NCBI GenBank assembly: GCA_028687995.1
Contig: JAQTZA010000006.1
Span: 180,434 to 244,433 of the forward strand
Source: Bacteroidales bacterium
GTDB lineage: Bacteria; Bacteroidota; Bacteroidia; Bacteroidales; UBA7332
Reading direction: 5' to 3'
Length of the DNA: 64,000 bases
Below the pieces are notes generated by a model. That model saw only the letters and a list, made by a program, of their open reading frames with translations. It did no database searches and was not told the DNA's origin. Made by a program: the position numbers and the translations under genes. Every line of letters begins with the position of its first letter. Position 1 is the first letter of the stretch. This document shows, one piece after another, positions 16,657-26,664 of this stretch.

Positions 16657-18159
16657 TTATAATTTGAATTTTTCAATGACTAGTTTCAAATTTTGACCTA
16701 GATTATTGATGTCGTGTGCAGCTAATTGAGCTTGTTTTATTCCGTTAACGTTTTGTTCACTCGCCAATTTGATGTTTTCCATGGCTGGTACAATTTGTTC
16801 CATTCCAGCCATTTGTTGTTGATTGGATGAAGATATTTGAATAGCAGATTGAGCTGCTTCCTCAACATTATCGGCTAGTATTTCGATTACTTCGTTGCTC
16901 GATGCAACCAAGTTGCGACCCTCTTCGACAGTGCGTGCTCCTTGCTCGGTGACACCAACTGCTTGATTGACCGATTTGTTTATTTCATTGAGAATTTCTT
17001 TTACTTGAGTGGTTGCTTTCTTTGACTGATCGGCAAGAGAGCGAATTTCTTGAGCAACAATTGTAAATCCACGGCCATGCTCCCCCGCTTTTGCGGCTTC
17101 GATGGCTGCATTTACTGCTAGTAAATTAGATTGATCGGCAATGTCGGCAACGCTCGAGGTGATCTCGCCAATGGTGCGGTTTTGTTCTGATAATTTTAAA
17201 ACGGTTTCAGATATTAAATCCATCTGCTTGTCAATTTTTTTCATCGATGCAATCACCTCATTGATAGATTCTCTCCCTTTTTCTACCGAGTTGGCTGCTT
17301 TTTGGGAACTTTCCATCAACGATAGTGCTTTCTGATTCGATACCAAAGCAGTTTGACGAACTTCTTCTACCGTAGTGGTTGTTTCGGAAACAGCGGTAGC
17401 AGTCTCTGCCGCGCCAGTCGATATTTCTGTAACGGTACTCAATATTTCTGCAGCAGAGGTGCCAAGTACATTGACTCCATTTCGCATCTCATCAGCAATT
17501 TTCTTTAACATCGTAATCATCGAAGAGATAGAAACTGCCAAAATGATGGTAATGATAAGAATGCCAATACCTAAAATTATGAATGTGAAGTTAACTGTTT
17601 GATTCAAACTCGCATTTTCTTGGTCGTGCTGAGCTGCAATTTGGTCGATTTGTTTTTCAATATTGTATGAGTGATCATGAATGCTTTCGTAAAGTGGGTC
17701 TTGTTTCATTTTTACAAAATGAATCGCTTCTTGAATTTTTCCATCATTCACCATTGAGAAGACCGTTTCATTTTCTTTGTTGAAAGTAATGAAGCTGGCT
17801 GATAGTATTTCTATCTCTTTCTTTTGTATTGGATAATCGATCAAAAGACTGTCTATTTCGAATAATAAATGTGCTACACTTGTTTTTTTGATATTAATTT
17901 GTTCGAGACTCGATTTGCGATTTGCCGCATCATCAATTACTAAATATTCATAAGTTAAATCAGAAATCCGGTTGACATCCGACCGAAGTTGCACAGATAT
18001 TCTAGAAATGTGATCGAGTGTAGAAATCTCTTTGTGTAGAGCATCAATTTTAAAAATACAGGTAAACGATACAATTGCTAGTATAGCAAAAGTTGAAATA
18101 ATTAATCCAAAACCGATTTGAAGTTTTGTTTTTGAGCTTAAATCAGATAATTTTTTCAT
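16657..18159 (-). CDS. Methyl-accepting chemotaxis protein lacking HAMP (MCP-2)
   Basis: 500 residues: TM1 (~12-34), a helical periplasmic sensor of ~150 residues, and TM2 (~188-212, [18 protein letters not shown]). After a short [15 protein letters not shown] linker it passes directly into [20 protein letters not shown], the start of the signalling domain. MCP-1 has about 50 more residues here, the HAMP domain. The rest of the signalling domain matches MCP-1 nearly residue for residue, so the two can probably share mixed trimers. Loss of HAMP should change how membrane movement reaches the kinase-control tip. Confidence 0.93.
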   Translation of the reverse strand: MKKLSDLSSKTKLQIGFGLIISTFAILAIVSFTCIFKIDALHKEISTLDHISRISVQLRSDVNRISDLTYEYLVIDDAANRKSSLEQINIKKTSVAHLLFEIDSLLIDYPIQKKEIEILSASFITFNKENETVFSMVNDGKIQEAIHFVKMKQDPLYESIHDHSYNIEKQIDQIAAQHDQENASLNQTVNFTFIILGIGILIITIILAVSISSMITMLKKIADEMRNGVNVLGTSAAEILSTVTEISTGAAETATAVSETTTTVEEVRQTALVSNQKALSLMESSQKAANSVEKGRESINEVIASMKKIDKQMDLISETVLKLSEQNRTIGEITSSVADIADQSNLLAVNAAIEAAKAGEHGRGFTIVAQEIRSLADQSKKATTQVKEILNEINKSVNQAVGVTEQGARTVEEGRNLVASSNEVIEILADNVEEAAQSAIQISSSNQQQMAGMEQIVPAMENIKLASEQNVNGIKQAQLAAHDINNLGQNLKLVIEKFKL

Positions 18160-18180
18160 TGGGATAAGTCTATTGGGTTA

Positions 18181-18693
18181 CTATTTCAAAATAATTTGTT
18201 TACTAGTCAACAGTTTTTCAGCGCTTAAAAGAATCAATCCTTCATTTGTTACGCCTGTGATATATTCAATTCCAGCATTATCGAGTGTGATAGGCGGTAC
18301 ACTAATATTGTCTAAACTGATGGTTGTATTGCCAAGAATTGAGTCTGCGACCACACCAAATTCCATGGTCTCGTTTTTGAGAATCATCACCTTATTGAGC
18401 TCTGTCAACCCACGCTCTTTCAGATTGAACAGAGATTTCAGATTGATTACGGAAACAATTCTACCTCGTAGATTGATGATACCCATCACAAAAGCTGGTG
18501 TTCCTGGAATTGTTGTAATTTCTTTTAGCGAAAGTACTTCAGAGACATAAGACTCCTCGAATGCGTAACGTTCGGGTGTTAACAAAAATTCGACTACCGA
18601 AATTTGCTTTTCTGAGCGTACTTGATTGTCCTTTCTTCGGATGGCTATTAATTTTGCCCGTTGTTGTAGAATCTCTTTTTCACTGTTCATCAT
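18181..18693 (-). CDS. cheW: CheW coupling protein (second copy)
   Basis: 170 residues. After a ~25-residue charged N-terminal extension (QQRAKLIAIRRKDNQVRSEKQ) comes a complete CheW fold: VVEFLLTPERYAFEESYVSEVLSL, then GIINLRGRIVSVINLKSLF. It links MCPs to CheA. Two CheW genes around a CheR gene is the Wsp arrangement (WspB and WspD flanking WspC). It ends 21 bp before MCP-2 and starts 8 bp after CheR. Confidence 0.93.
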   Translation of the reverse strand: MMNSEKEILQQRAKLIAIRRKDNQVRSEKQISVVEFLLTPERYAFEESYVSEVLSLKEITTIPGTPAFVMGIINLRGRIVSVINLKSLFNLKERGLTELNKVMILKNETMEFGVVADSILGNTTISLDNISVPPITLDNAGIEYITGVTNEGLILLSAEKLLTSKQIILK

Positions 18694-18701
18694 AATCGAA
18701 G

Positions 18702-20171
18702 TTACATGTTGTTTAGGATGTTTTCAGCCAAAGCTTTTATTCCACCAGCAGTTAATCCGTCAGAATCAGGTACAATTTCATCATCCGAATATTTATTAAG
18801 CAATTGAATGGATGTGTCGTAATGCTTAACTGCCATTGTAATATTGTCTCTTTTTAAATGCAATTCGCCAAGCATTAAATGTGATAAAATGTGCTCATGA
18901 TTTAAGTAAATGGCTTTCTTGAGTAAATTCTCAGCTTCGAGAGCTTCGTTTTGCTCCTTTAAAAAAGAGGCATAAATATAGTACATTTCAACCGTAGCAG
19001 AGTGAGAAGTGAAAATTTTTTGAATGATTTTATTTCCTTCTTTCAATTTACCACTGTTTGCAAGAGATTTTATGAGAAGGGTAAAGATCTCTACCGTAAG
19101 TTGTTCAGTATCAATATACGATATGCAACTTTCGATGCAAAGATCGTAGTTGCCATTGTTGAAGTGTGCCGAAGGAGTTGTCTTCTTTATTGTCTTTGGG
19201 GCAATTGGTGGAGAAATACGAGTTGTCGCTTTAGGTATTTCTATGCTTTTTTTGACAATGTCAGGTTTGATTTTCGGTTTTATTGTTTTAGGCAAAACGG
19301 CATGCGACGGTTGTTTGGTGATGATTACTTTTGGCGCATTTGATTTTCTGTAAAAAATACCACTATTGAAATTTACCCTTTCGAAATTACCGAAATACTC
19401 ATCATTCAACTCAACTTGACTGGTAATAAACCAACCATTTTCTACGATTGCTGCTCTAAATCGACCACTTACCTCGTGAATCACTTTCGGCGAAAAATAC
19501 ATCATCACATTTCGGCAAAAAATCACATCCATGTTTTCTGTGTCGGTAAGACTCGATGGGTAGGAGTTTTTCGACAAATTCAGGTATGAAAAAGAGACCA
19601 TTCTCTTAATTTCAGAAGAAATTATCCAGTTTTTGCCTGATGGAGTAAAATATTTATTTTGGATGCTCGGCTCTGTCTCTCTGAATGACCAATCGGTGTA
19701 TTCTCCATGCAACGCTTTCTGAATAGCGGTGGGGCTGATATCGGTAGCTAATATTGAAATGTTCCAATCAGATAATTCGGGGAAATATTGTTTCAGAATC
19801 ATAGCCAATGTGTAAGGCTCTTCGCCCGAACTACAGCCAGCACACCAAATTCTGATTGTTTTGGAAGTTTGTTGCCTTTGTTGAATCAGCTCTGGAATAA
19901 TTCGCTGTTGAAAAAGATCTAACGCTGGCTTCTCTCTGAAGAAATAGGTTTCATTGACTGTCAGGTGAGCCGAGAGGGTATTAAGTTCTTGGTGATTGAA
20001 GTTCTGCTGCGACATCCACTCCTGAATGCTCGAGTAGTGATCACTTTTGCCCAACTCTTTCGCAGCGGATTTGATACGACGCTCTAAATCTACATATTGA
20101 GTAGAGGGGAAATGCAGACCCAATAATTGGTGCACCTTCTCGCTTATTTCAATCATGTGATTTCCGCCCAT
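18702..20171 (-). CDS. cheR: CheR methyltransferase with C-terminal TPR repeats (WspC-like)
   Basis: 489 residues (484 if the internal ATG at 20156, MIEISEKVHQLL, is the true start). The CheR N-domain (~6-75) is followed by the SAM-dependent methyltransferase domain (~85-275, NETYFFREKPAL, IRIWCAGCSSGEEPYTLA, DVIFCRNVMMYF). A basic, proline-rich linker and TPR-like repeats (~355-470, HILSHLMLGELHLKRDNITMAVKHYD) complete it. It methylates MCP glutamates. Fused TPRs are typical of WspC/FrzF-type CheR proteins rather than the flagellar CheR, and may replace the missing MCP pentapeptide tether. Confidence 0.93.
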   Translation of the reverse strand: MGGNHMIEISEKVHQLLGLHFPSTQYVDLERRIKSAAKELGKSDHYSSIQEWMSQQNFNHQELNTLSAHLTVNETYFFREKPALDLFQQRIIPELIQQRQQTSKTIRIWCAGCSSGEEPYTLAMILKQYFPELSDWNISILATDISPTAIQKALHGEYTDWSFRETEPSIQNKYFTPSGKNWIISSEIKRMVSFSYLNLSKNSYPSSLTDTENMDVIFCRNVMMYFSPKVIHEVSGRFRAAIVENGWFITSQVELNDEYFGNFERVNFNSGIFYRKSNAPKVIITKQPSHAVLPKTIKPKIKPDIVKKSIEIPKATTRISPPIAPKTIKKTTPSAHFNNGNYDLCIESCISYIDTEQLTVEIFTLLIKSLANSGKLKEGNKIIQKIFTSHSATVEMYYIYASFLKEQNEALEAENLLKKAIYLNHEHILSHLMLGELHLKRDNITMAVKHYDTSIQLLNKYSDDEIVPDSDGLTAGGIKALAENILNNM

Positions 20172-20179
20172 TCTATCAC

Positions 20180-20641
20180 TTATTTAGTCGAAGAGCTCTC
20201 TTCAATGATTTTCTGAAGAGCAATTTCTTCTTCGTTCGATAAAAGATTCTCTAAATCATAAATCAACACTATTCCGCTATTTGTTCTTACTATATTCATG
20301 AATTGTAACCCATTGTGTATGGTTTTGGTATTATTGATATCTTCTAGTAAGGGGACAAAAACATCTTCAACAAGATCTACTAGTAGGGCTACTTTGCGTT
20401 TACTCGTTTTTGCAATAATGAGACGGTCGTTGAGTCCCATTTTTTGCTGGGGCAATGAAAATCGCGTACGCAAATTAAAGGTTGCAATTACCTCGCCGTA
20501 ATAGTCGATAACACCTTCTATTGCGGCAGGTGCATTACTTACCGGAGTGATTTCTTGTGCACGAATTACACGCTCAATCGACGAAAGTGGGAGCGCAAAA
20601 TGTTGTTCGTTTAAGGTGAAACCAAGTAATTCTTCAACCAT
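20180..20641 (-). CDS. cheW: CheW coupling protein (first gene of the operon)
   Basis: Using the ATG at 20641 gives 153 residues beginning MVEELLGFTLNEQHFALPLS, which is the first CheW strand. The upstream in-frame ATG at 20671 lies within the -7 box and is therefore unlikely. Conserved CheW features are RVIRAQEITPVSNAPAAIEG and GVIDYYGEVIATFNLRTRF. It couples MCPs to CheA. It opens the eight-gene operon; CheR starts 8 bp downstream. Confidence 0.92.
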   Translation of the reverse strand: MVEELLGFTLNEQHFALPLSSIERVIRAQEITPVSNAPAAIEGVIDYYGEVIATFNLRTRFSLPQQKMGLNDRLIIAKTSKRKVALLVDLVEDVFVPLLEDINNTKTIHNGLQFMNIVRTNSGIVLIYDLENLLSNEEEIALQKIIEESSSTK

Positions 20642-20668
20642 AATATTAGATTCTGATAAAACAAAAAA

Positions 20669-20676
20669 CAAATATA
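20669..20676 (-). promoter_or_regulatory. -7 box of the chemosensory operon
   Basis: The minus strand reads TATATTTG, a perfect TAnnTTTG box 28 bp before the ATG at 20641. The -33 element is not clear. Confidence 0.5.
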
Positions 20677-20836
20677 ATCTTTAATTCATCTTTAGAATAC
20701 TTTGGTGTGCAAGAATTCTTTTAAACTTGCTAATTCTTACTAAAAAAAGCATAAACATGCTTATGTGAAATAACTTGAACTAAAATTTTGCGCAAAATAG
20801 TTTATCTTTACGAGAATAATAGGAAAACAACGGAAG

Positions 20837-21562
20837 ATGAAGAAATATATATCCATTAGCTCGTTAGATGCTGCTCATTTGCTGACTAAGCAAATAATTG
20901 GATGGCTCAATGAAGAGCTATCACGCGATTTTTATTTGGCAATTTCGGGAGGCTCTACACCGATGATTCTGTTTCACGTATGGCGCGAATTCTATGTCAA
21001 AGATATTGATTGGCAGCGGCTTCAGATTTATTGGGTTGATGAGCGTTTTGTCGATCCACGAGATTCGGAAAGCAACTATGGAATGACCCGTAAAATCTTA
21101 TTAGATCATGTGCCAATTTCAGAAAATAACATACATCGAATTTTGGGAGAAATCGATTCATCTTTTGAGAAGGAGCGTTACTCGAAGGAGGTTTTGCAAT
21201 CAGTTCCACTTCTCAATGGAATCCCTTGTTTCGATTTGATTCTTTTAGGAATGGGAGATGATGGGCATACTGCCTCCATTTTTCCAGGGCAAACTGAGTT
21301 TTATACTTCGCCTGAAATTTATGTCGTTTCACCTAAACCAAACACCAACAGTGTTCGACTTTCGATGAGTGGAAGCGTCTTGAAAAATGCCAAACGAGTG
21401 GTTTTTTTTGTAACTGGAGAAGGTAAATCAAAGATATTGCAGGAGATTTTCGACAATGCTCCTAATGCAGCAAATTACCCCGCTAACTATTTTGCCAAAA
21501 AATGCACTAATGTGGAATTCTACCTCGATGAAGGTGCTGCACGATTATTGACTTTCCCGTAA
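20837..21562 (+). CDS. pgl: 6-phosphogluconolactonase
   Basis: 241 residues of the DevB/SOL family: LAISGGSTPMILFHVW near the N-terminus, WVDERFVDPRDSESNYGMTR at ~70, and the signature LILLGMGDDGHTASIFPG at ~137. It hydrolyses 6-phosphoglucono-1,5-lactone to 6-phosphogluconate, the second step of the oxidative pentose phosphate pathway, in the cytosol. In many Bacteroidota pgl sits beside zwf and gnd; here it stands alone, divergent from the chemosensory operon and followed by parE 167 bp later. Length is normal. Confidence 0.93.
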   Translation: MKKYISISSLDAAHLLTKQIIGWLNEELSRDFYLAISGGSTPMILFHVWREFYVKDIDWQRLQIYWVDERFVDPRDSESNYGMTRKILLDHVPISENNIHRILGEIDSSFEKERYSKEVLQSVPLLNGIPCFDLILLGMGDDGHTASIFPGQTEFYTSPEIYVVSPKPNTNSVRLSMSGSVLKNAKRVVFFVTGEGKSKILQEIFDNAPNAANYPANYFAKKCTNVEFYLDEGAARLLTFP

Positions 21563-21675
21563 AGAATTTAGAATAAATTGAGGTATGGTTTTTGGCTTTT
21601 ATCTCAATTTCTTTAATCAAAAAAGCAGAATGAATGGTGGAAATTCGAATTGAATTTATACTTCCTATTTTTCTT

Positions 21676-21705
21676 ATTTTAGTGAAATGATTTTTCTTAT
21701 CTTTG
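21676..21705 (+). promoter_or_regulatory. Promoter of parE
   Basis: TATCTTTG at 21698-21705 matches the Bacteroidota -7 consensus, with a T-rich -33 region ending near 21680. The predicted start site is ~21712, close to the ATG at 21730. Confidence 0.5.
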
Positions 21706-21729
21706 CGATTCTAAAGTGCAAAAACGATT

Positions 21730-23595
21730 ATGGACGAAAATCTCAATAAACCGCAAGGAGAAACCCTCGGATACGACGACAGCAATATTATCACGCTCGA
21801 AGGACTGGAACATGTTCGCCGACGCCCCGGTATGTATATTGGCAAGCTGGGCGATGGTAGCCATATCGACGATGGAATCTATGTGTTGTTGAAAGAAGTT
21901 CTAGATAATAGTATTGATGAATACCGTCAAGGTGTGGGTCGATCCATCGATGTGAAGGTAAAAGAAGGCAAAGTAGAAGTGCGAGATTACGGTCGTGGTA
22001 TTCCGCTCGGCAAAATGATTGAAGCGGTATCCATCATGAATACTGGTGGTAAGTACGACTCAAAAGCTTTCAAAAAATCGGTCGGCTTGAATGGAGTAGG
22101 TACCAAAGCAGTAAATGCCTTGTCTTCAAAATTTATTGTGCAAGGTTTTAGAGATGGCGTTAGTCGCAAGGCTGAATTTAGCAAAGGAAAGTTGGTGTCA
22201 GATTCGGATCTTTTCAACGATACATCGGAGCGTGGAACCTACATCTACTTTGAACCAGACAATACCCTTTTCGAAAATTACAATTACAAAGACGAATACA
22301 TCGAAACCATGATACGCAACTATGCGTACCTCAATACAGGGCTTTCGATCAATTATAATGGCAAAAAGATTTTTTCCAAAAATGGATTGACTGATTTGCT
22401 CAATGAAAATATTACAGCAGATTCGCTCTATCCGATTATTCACCTAAAAGGGGAGGATATTGAAATCGCATTTACCCATAGCGATCAGTATGGCGAAGAG
22501 TATTATTCGTTCGTAAACGGGCAGCACACTACGCAAGGCGGAACACACCAAGCTGCGTTTCGTGAGGCAGTGGCTCGTACCATCAAAGAGTTTTATGCTA
22601 AAAATATGGAGCTTGCCGACATCCGCAATGGACTAATTGCATCGGTTGCAGTGAGTGTCGAAGAACCCATCTTCGAATCGCAAACCAAAACCAAACTTGG
22701 CTCTCGAGATATGGGCAAAGATGGACCGTCGGTAAGTAAGTTTATTGGCGACTTTCTGAAAAAAGAGCTAGATAACTATCTGCACAAAAATAGTGAAACG
22801 GCAGAAACGCTTCTCCGCAAAATTATGGATTCGGAGAAAGAGCGCAAAGCGATGGCTGGAGTGACCAAAATAGCCAAAGAGAGAGCGAAAAAAGCGAATC
22901 TTCACAATAAAAAATTGCGTGATTGCCGTGTGCACTTTTCCGATACCAAGGGCACTCGTTTAGACGAAACTTCAATCTTTATTACCGAGGGCGATTCGGC
23001 TAGTGGATCGATTACCAAGAGTCGCGATGTGGAAACACAAGCCGTGTTCAGCTTGAAAGGTAAGCCGCTGAATACATTCGGTTTAACTAAGAAAATCGTT
23101 TATGAAAACGAGGAGTTCAACCTCTTGCAATCGGCTCTCAATATCGAAGAAGGACTCGAAGGATTGCGCTACAACAAGGTCATTATCGCCACCGATGCCG
23201 ATGTGGATGGAATGCACATTCGACTGCTGTTGATTACGTTCTTCCTCAATTTCTTCCCCGATTTGATTAAGAAAGGTCACGTCTATATCTTGCAAACGCC
23301 GCTTTTCCGCGTAAGAAATAAGAAAGAGACTTTCTACTGTTATTCGGAAGAAGAGCGCCTTTCGGCCATGGAGAAAGTGGGAGCCAATCCCGAAATCACC
23401 CGATTCAAAGGATTGGGAGAAATATCACCCGACGAGTTCAAGCACTTTATCGGAGCGGATATTCGCCTCGACCAAGTTTCGCTCAAGAAAGAGGATTTAG
23501 TGAAAGAGCTTCTCGAATTCTACATGGGTAAAAACACGATGGAGCGTCAAAACTTTATCATTGATAATTTGGTGGTAGAAGAAGATGTTGCTTGA
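21730..23595 (+). CDS. parE: DNA topoisomerase IV subunit B (ATPase subunit)
   Basis: 621 residues: GHKL ATPase ([48 protein letters not shown]), the transducer domain with the QTKTKLGS loop (~320), and the TOPRIM domain ([10 protein letters not shown] at ~415, [11 protein letters not shown] at ~490). It powers ATP-dependent strand passage for chromosome decatenation with ParC. The N-terminal [22 protein letters not shown] and the overall length fit the Bacteroidota ParE group better than GyrB. parC is not visible nearby, although it often follows; here coaD comes next, 61 bp downstream. Confidence 0.88.
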   Translation: MDENLNKPQGETLGYDDSNIITLEGLEHVRRRPGMYIGKLGDGSHIDDGIYVLLKEVLDNSIDEYRQGVGRSIDVKVKEGKVEVRDYGRGIPLGKMIEAVSIMNTGGKYDSKAFKKSVGLNGVGTKAVNALSSKFIVQGFRDGVSRKAEFSKGKLVSDSDLFNDTSERGTYIYFEPDNTLFENYNYKDEYIETMIRNYAYLNTGLSINYNGKKIFSKNGLTDLLNENITADSLYPIIHLKGEDIEIAFTHSDQYGEEYYSFVNGQHTTQGGTHQAAFREAVARTIKEFYAKNMELADIRNGLIASVAVSVEEPIFESQTKTKLGSRDMGKDGPSVSKFIGDFLKKELDNYLHKNSETAETLLRKIMDSEKERKAMAGVTKIAKERAKKANLHNKKLRDCRVHFSDTKGTRLDETSIFITEGDSASGSITKSRDVETQAVFSLKGKPLNTFGLTKKIVYENEEFNLLQSALNIEEGLEGLRYNKVIIATDADVDGMHIRLLLITFFLNFFPDLIKKGHVYILQTPLFRVRNKKETFYCYSEEERLSAMEKVGANPEITRFKGLGEISPDEFKHFIGADIRLDQVSLKKEDLVKELLEFYMGKNTMERQNFIIDNLVVEEDVA

Positions 23596-23656
23596 TTTTG
23601 TAGATTATACTCTTTATCGTTGCATCTTAGCACCTTTGCGCTTAGATTAAAAAAAT

Positions 23657-24097
23657 ATGAAGAAAATCGCCATATTCCCTGGAACTTTCGATCCCTTTAC
23701 AAAAGGACACGATGCATTAGTGCGCCGTGGCTTGTCGTTTTTGGATGAAATAATCATTGCCATTGGTGTCAATGATAGTAAAAAAACGATGATTTCGCTC
23801 GAAGATCGCATCAAAGCAATCAATTCTGTTTACGGTGAAGATTCTCGTGTGAAAGTAATTGCCTATGATGGCTTGACAGTTGATTTTGCCGTTCAGCAGA
23901 ATGCAAAGATTATCTTGCGAGGCATACGCACTACTACCGATTTGGAATACGAGAAACTGATAGCCGATGTCAATCGAAAAGTAGCAGGAATCGAAACTGT
24001 CATGCTCATCACCGAGCCCGAATACGCGCATGTTAGTTCTACAATTGTGCGTGAGTTAATGCGTTACGGTAGAGATGTGAGTGAATTCTTACCATAA
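23657..24097 (+). CDS. coaD: Pantetheine-phosphate adenylyltransferase
   Basis: 146 residues with the nucleotidyltransferase motif GTFDPFTKGHDALVRR (TxGH) at the N-terminus and the C-terminal signature AHVSSTIVREL. It transfers AMP from ATP to 4'-phosphopantetheine, the penultimate step of CoA synthesis. It is slightly shorter than the E. coli enzyme because the last helix is reduced. It lies between parE and the S41 protease gene, the common ParE-CoaD-CtpA order in Bacteroidales, probably as one transcript. Confidence 0.95.
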   Translation: MKKIAIFPGTFDPFTKGHDALVRRGLSFLDEIIIAIGVNDSKKTMISLEDRIKAINSVYGEDSRVKVIAYDGLTVDFAVQQNAKIILRGIRTTTDLEYEKLIADVNRKVAGIETVMLITEPEYAHVSSTIVRELMRYGRDVSEFLP

Positions 24098-24176
24098 AAA
24101 TCAATCAATTTTGAAACTACAAATCGTAAGGACAAGAAAAACTTTTGGTGTTTACTTGTCTTCTAAAAACTTGAAT

Positions 24177-25775
24177 ATGAAACGTATCATCTTCCATATC
24201 TCTCTACTTCTTGTATCCATTACAGGAGTATTCGCCCAAGGAATGCAAACGGCTGCTTCGCGAAAACTTAGCTTTGCTCAATTTGCCATTCAAAATCTCT
24301 ATGTAGATAAACTGGACGAAAATAAACTGACTGAAGATGCTATTGAAGGAATGTTGAAAAAGCTTGATCCACACTCAAATTACATGAATCCGCAAGAGGT
24401 GAAGGAGATGAATGAGCCGCTTCAAGGAAATTTTGAGGGAATTGGCATACAATTCAATATGTTGAATGATACTTTGTTTGTCATTCAGACTATTTCGGCA
24501 GGTCCTTCCGAAAAAGTAGGAATCGTGGCCGGTGATCGTATTATAATGGTGAATGATACCTCAATCGCCGGTAAAAAGATGAAAACCACTGATATTATGA
24601 AGCGGTTGAAAGGTCCAAAAGGAACGGTGGTAAATGTGAAAGTGATGCGACGGAATACCGCAGATTTAATTGACTTCCGTATCGTTCGCGATAAGATTCC
24701 AATTTACAGTCTCGATGCTTCCTATATGGTAAATAAAAAGATTGGTTATATTCGAATCAATCGTTTTGGAGCTACTACCTACGATGAATTCATGACAGCA
24801 TTAACAGCGCTTCAACTGCAAGGTATGAAGAGTTTAATCCTTGATTTGGAAGACAACGGAGGAGGTTATCTCAAAGCAGCCATCGATATTGCCGATGAGT
24901 TTTTAAAGAAAAATGAATTAATTGTTTACACCGAAGGAGTTCATCAATCTAAAGAGGAGAGTTTTGCTGGCGATAAAGGCACTTTCCACGAAGGAAAATT
25001 GGTGGTTTTGATTAACGAAAGTTCAGCTTCGGCAAGTGAGATTGTGACTGGTGCATTGCAAGATTGGGATCGTGCAGTGGTGGTAGGCCGTCGCAGTTTC
25101 GGCAAAGGATTGGTTCAACGCCCAATTCCACTTCCCGACAATTCGATGATTCGCTTGACCATCGCACGCTATTACACTCCAACGGGACGATGCATTCAAA
25201 AACCGTATGAAGATGGAATCGAGAAATATAGTAAAGATTTGATTGACAGATACAACAAGGGAGAGATGGCTCATGCAGATAGCATTCATTTCCCAGATTC
25301 TCTCAAAACTTACACAAAAGTGAATCGTCGGGTGGTGTATGGAGGTGGCGGTATTATGCCTGACATATTTGTGCCCATTGATACTTCTCGCTACACCAAT
25401 TATCATCGGGATATTGTGGCAAAAGGCGTGATGAACAAATTTACCATTAGCTACATCGACATGCACAGAGCTGAGCTAAAACAGAGTTATCCCAAAATTG
25501 ATGATTTCGTGACTAAATTCAACGTGAGCGATGAAATATTGAATGGACTTGTGACTGCGGCAGAAGGGGATAAAATTAAACCCGATAGCGCGCAATTCGA
25601 AAAAGCAAAACCGCTTATTTCTACACAATTAAAGGCACTGATGGCTCGTGATTTATTTGATATGACGGCTTATTTTAGAGTAATGAATGCCGAAAATGAA
25701 ACATTCCAAAAAGGGGTGGATATTTTGCAAAACGAGCGTCAATATGCAAAACTGCTTTTAGGAAAGAAAAAATAG
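24177..25775 (+). CDS. S41 family C-terminal processing peptidase
   Basis: Using the ATG at 24177 gives 532 residues with a signal peptide (MKRIIFHISLLLVSITGVFA). The longer open frame would overlap coaD and bury the signal. A PDZ domain (~85-165, GIGIQFNM...GIVAGDRIIMVNDT) is followed by the tail-specific protease core with catalytic Ser285 (ESSASASEI) and Lys310 (SFGKGLVQ), the normal 25-residue spacing. It processes or degrades periplasmic and outer-membrane proteins from their C-termini. The gene is 79 bp after coaD and ends before a strong terminator. Confidence 0.93.
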   Translation: MKRIIFHISLLLVSITGVFAQGMQTAASRKLSFAQFAIQNLYVDKLDENKLTEDAIEGMLKKLDPHSNYMNPQEVKEMNEPLQGNFEGIGIQFNMLNDTLFVIQTISAGPSEKVGIVAGDRIIMVNDTSIAGKKMKTTDIMKRLKGPKGTVVNVKVMRRNTADLIDFRIVRDKIPIYSLDASYMVNKKIGYIRINRFGATTYDEFMTALTALQLQGMKSLILDLEDNGGGYLKAAIDIADEFLKKNELIVYTEGVHQSKEESFAGDKGTFHEGKLVVLINESSASASEIVTGALQDWDRAVVVGRRSFGKGLVQRPIPLPDNSMIRLTIARYYTPTGRCIQKPYEDGIEKYSKDLIDRYNKGEMAHADSIHFPDSLKTYTKVNRRVVYGGGGIMPDIFVPIDTSRYTNYHRDIVAKGVMNKFTISYIDMHRAELKQSYPKIDDFVTKFNVSDEILNGLVTAAEGDKIKPDSAQFEKAKPLISTQLKALMARDLFDMTAYFRVMNAENETFQKGVDILQNERQYAKLLLGKKK

Positions 25776-25836
25776 TATTTCCTTTAATTCAGATGTTTTT
25801 ATACATCAGAATATGATTGGATAACGCATTAATATT

Positions 25837-25869
25837 AAATTCCCCGAACGAATTGCTCGGGGAATTTTT
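25837..25869 (+). terminator. Terminator after the S41 protease gene
   Basis: ATTCCCCGA / TCGGGGAAT form a 9-bp stem with a 9-nt loop, followed by TTTTT. Confidence 0.8.
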
Positions 25870-25877
25870 ATGACTTT

Positions 25878-26645
25878 ATGGGAAGAAAACGACTAAAGAA
25901 AAAATATAGGAAACCATTCAGAATCATTGTCTCGTCGGTTGTATTAGCGGTTTTGGGAATTATTTTTATTCCAAAGATTATTCGGTATTATCAAGAAGAG
26001 GATGCGGTGAAAGGGTTACCTGATTACCCTTTTTCGAAGAATGCAGTTATTGGAATAGACGTATCAGTTCATCAAGGACAAATTGATTGGGACAGCGTAG
26101 AGAAGTTTGCTGAAAAACCCATCTCATTTGTCTATATTAAGGCAAGTGAGGGCGCAACCAAACACGATATTTGCTATAACTACAATCTGGAAAATGCACG
26201 CGACAAAGGTTTGTTGGTGGGTAGTTATCATTACTTTAAGGCAAATCGACCTGCGGAAAAGCAATTCTCGAATTTCCTGACAGCTATTGATACCGAAAAG
26301 CAAGATCTTGCACCTTTGATAGATGTGGAGGAGATGAATGGTGCTTCGCAAGAGGAGTTTCACAGTCGATTGAGTCGTTTTGTGCAGTTGGTCGAGGAGC
26401 ATTTCGGTCGGAAACCTATCATCTATTCTCAAAATCACTTTTTCAATCGTCATTTGGCAGATAAATATAACGCCTATCCGCTCATGATTGCTCGATATCA
26501 TTGTGAGAAGCCAAAGCTAGAAATAAAATCAGAGTGGGCGATTTGGCAATTCACTGAGAAAGGAAAAGTGGAAGGTATAAAGGGTTTTGTGGATATAAAT
26601 ATCCTCAATAACGTAGATTTTGATTTGGATGATTTGAAGTTGTAA
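25878..26645 (+). CDS. GH25 lysozyme, membrane-anchored
   Basis: 255 residues. A basic N-terminus and one membrane anchor (~15-33, IIVSSVVLAVLGIIFIP) precede a GH25 barrel with Asp61 (IGIDVSVHQGQIDW) and the DVE pair Asp149/Glu151 (APLIDVEEMNG). GH25 enzymes are N,O-diacetylmuramidases that cut peptidoglycan between MurNAc and GlcNAc. The uncleaved-looking anchor suggests a cell-wall remodelling role at the inner membrane rather than secretion. It begins 8 bp after the preceding terminator and faces the acyltransferase gene on the other strand. Confidence 0.9.
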   Translation: MGRKRLKKKYRKPFRIIVSSVVLAVLGIIFIPKIIRYYQEEDAVKGLPDYPFSKNAVIGIDVSVHQGQIDWDSVEKFAEKPISFVYIKASEGATKHDICYNYNLENARDKGLLVGSYHYFKANRPAEKQFSNFLTAIDTEKQDLAPLIDVEEMNGASQEEFHSRLSRFVQLVEEHFGRKPIIYSQNHFFNRHLADKYNAYPLMIARYHCEKPKLEIKSEWAIWQFTEKGKVEGIKGFVDINILNNVDFDLDDLKL

Positions 26646-26664
26646 ATCTTTACTGCAACAAAAT

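Noticed and set aside
12663..20641. Flagellar chemotaxis operon
   Set aside because: No flagellar genes, no free CheY or CheZ, and the CheA lacks a recognisable P2 domain while carrying a fused receiver; the pattern is that of alternative chemosensory systems.
21730..23595. gyrB
   Set aside because: The N-terminal region and context with coaD and the S41 protease fit Bacteroidota ParE better, although the two paralogues are close and parC is not in view.
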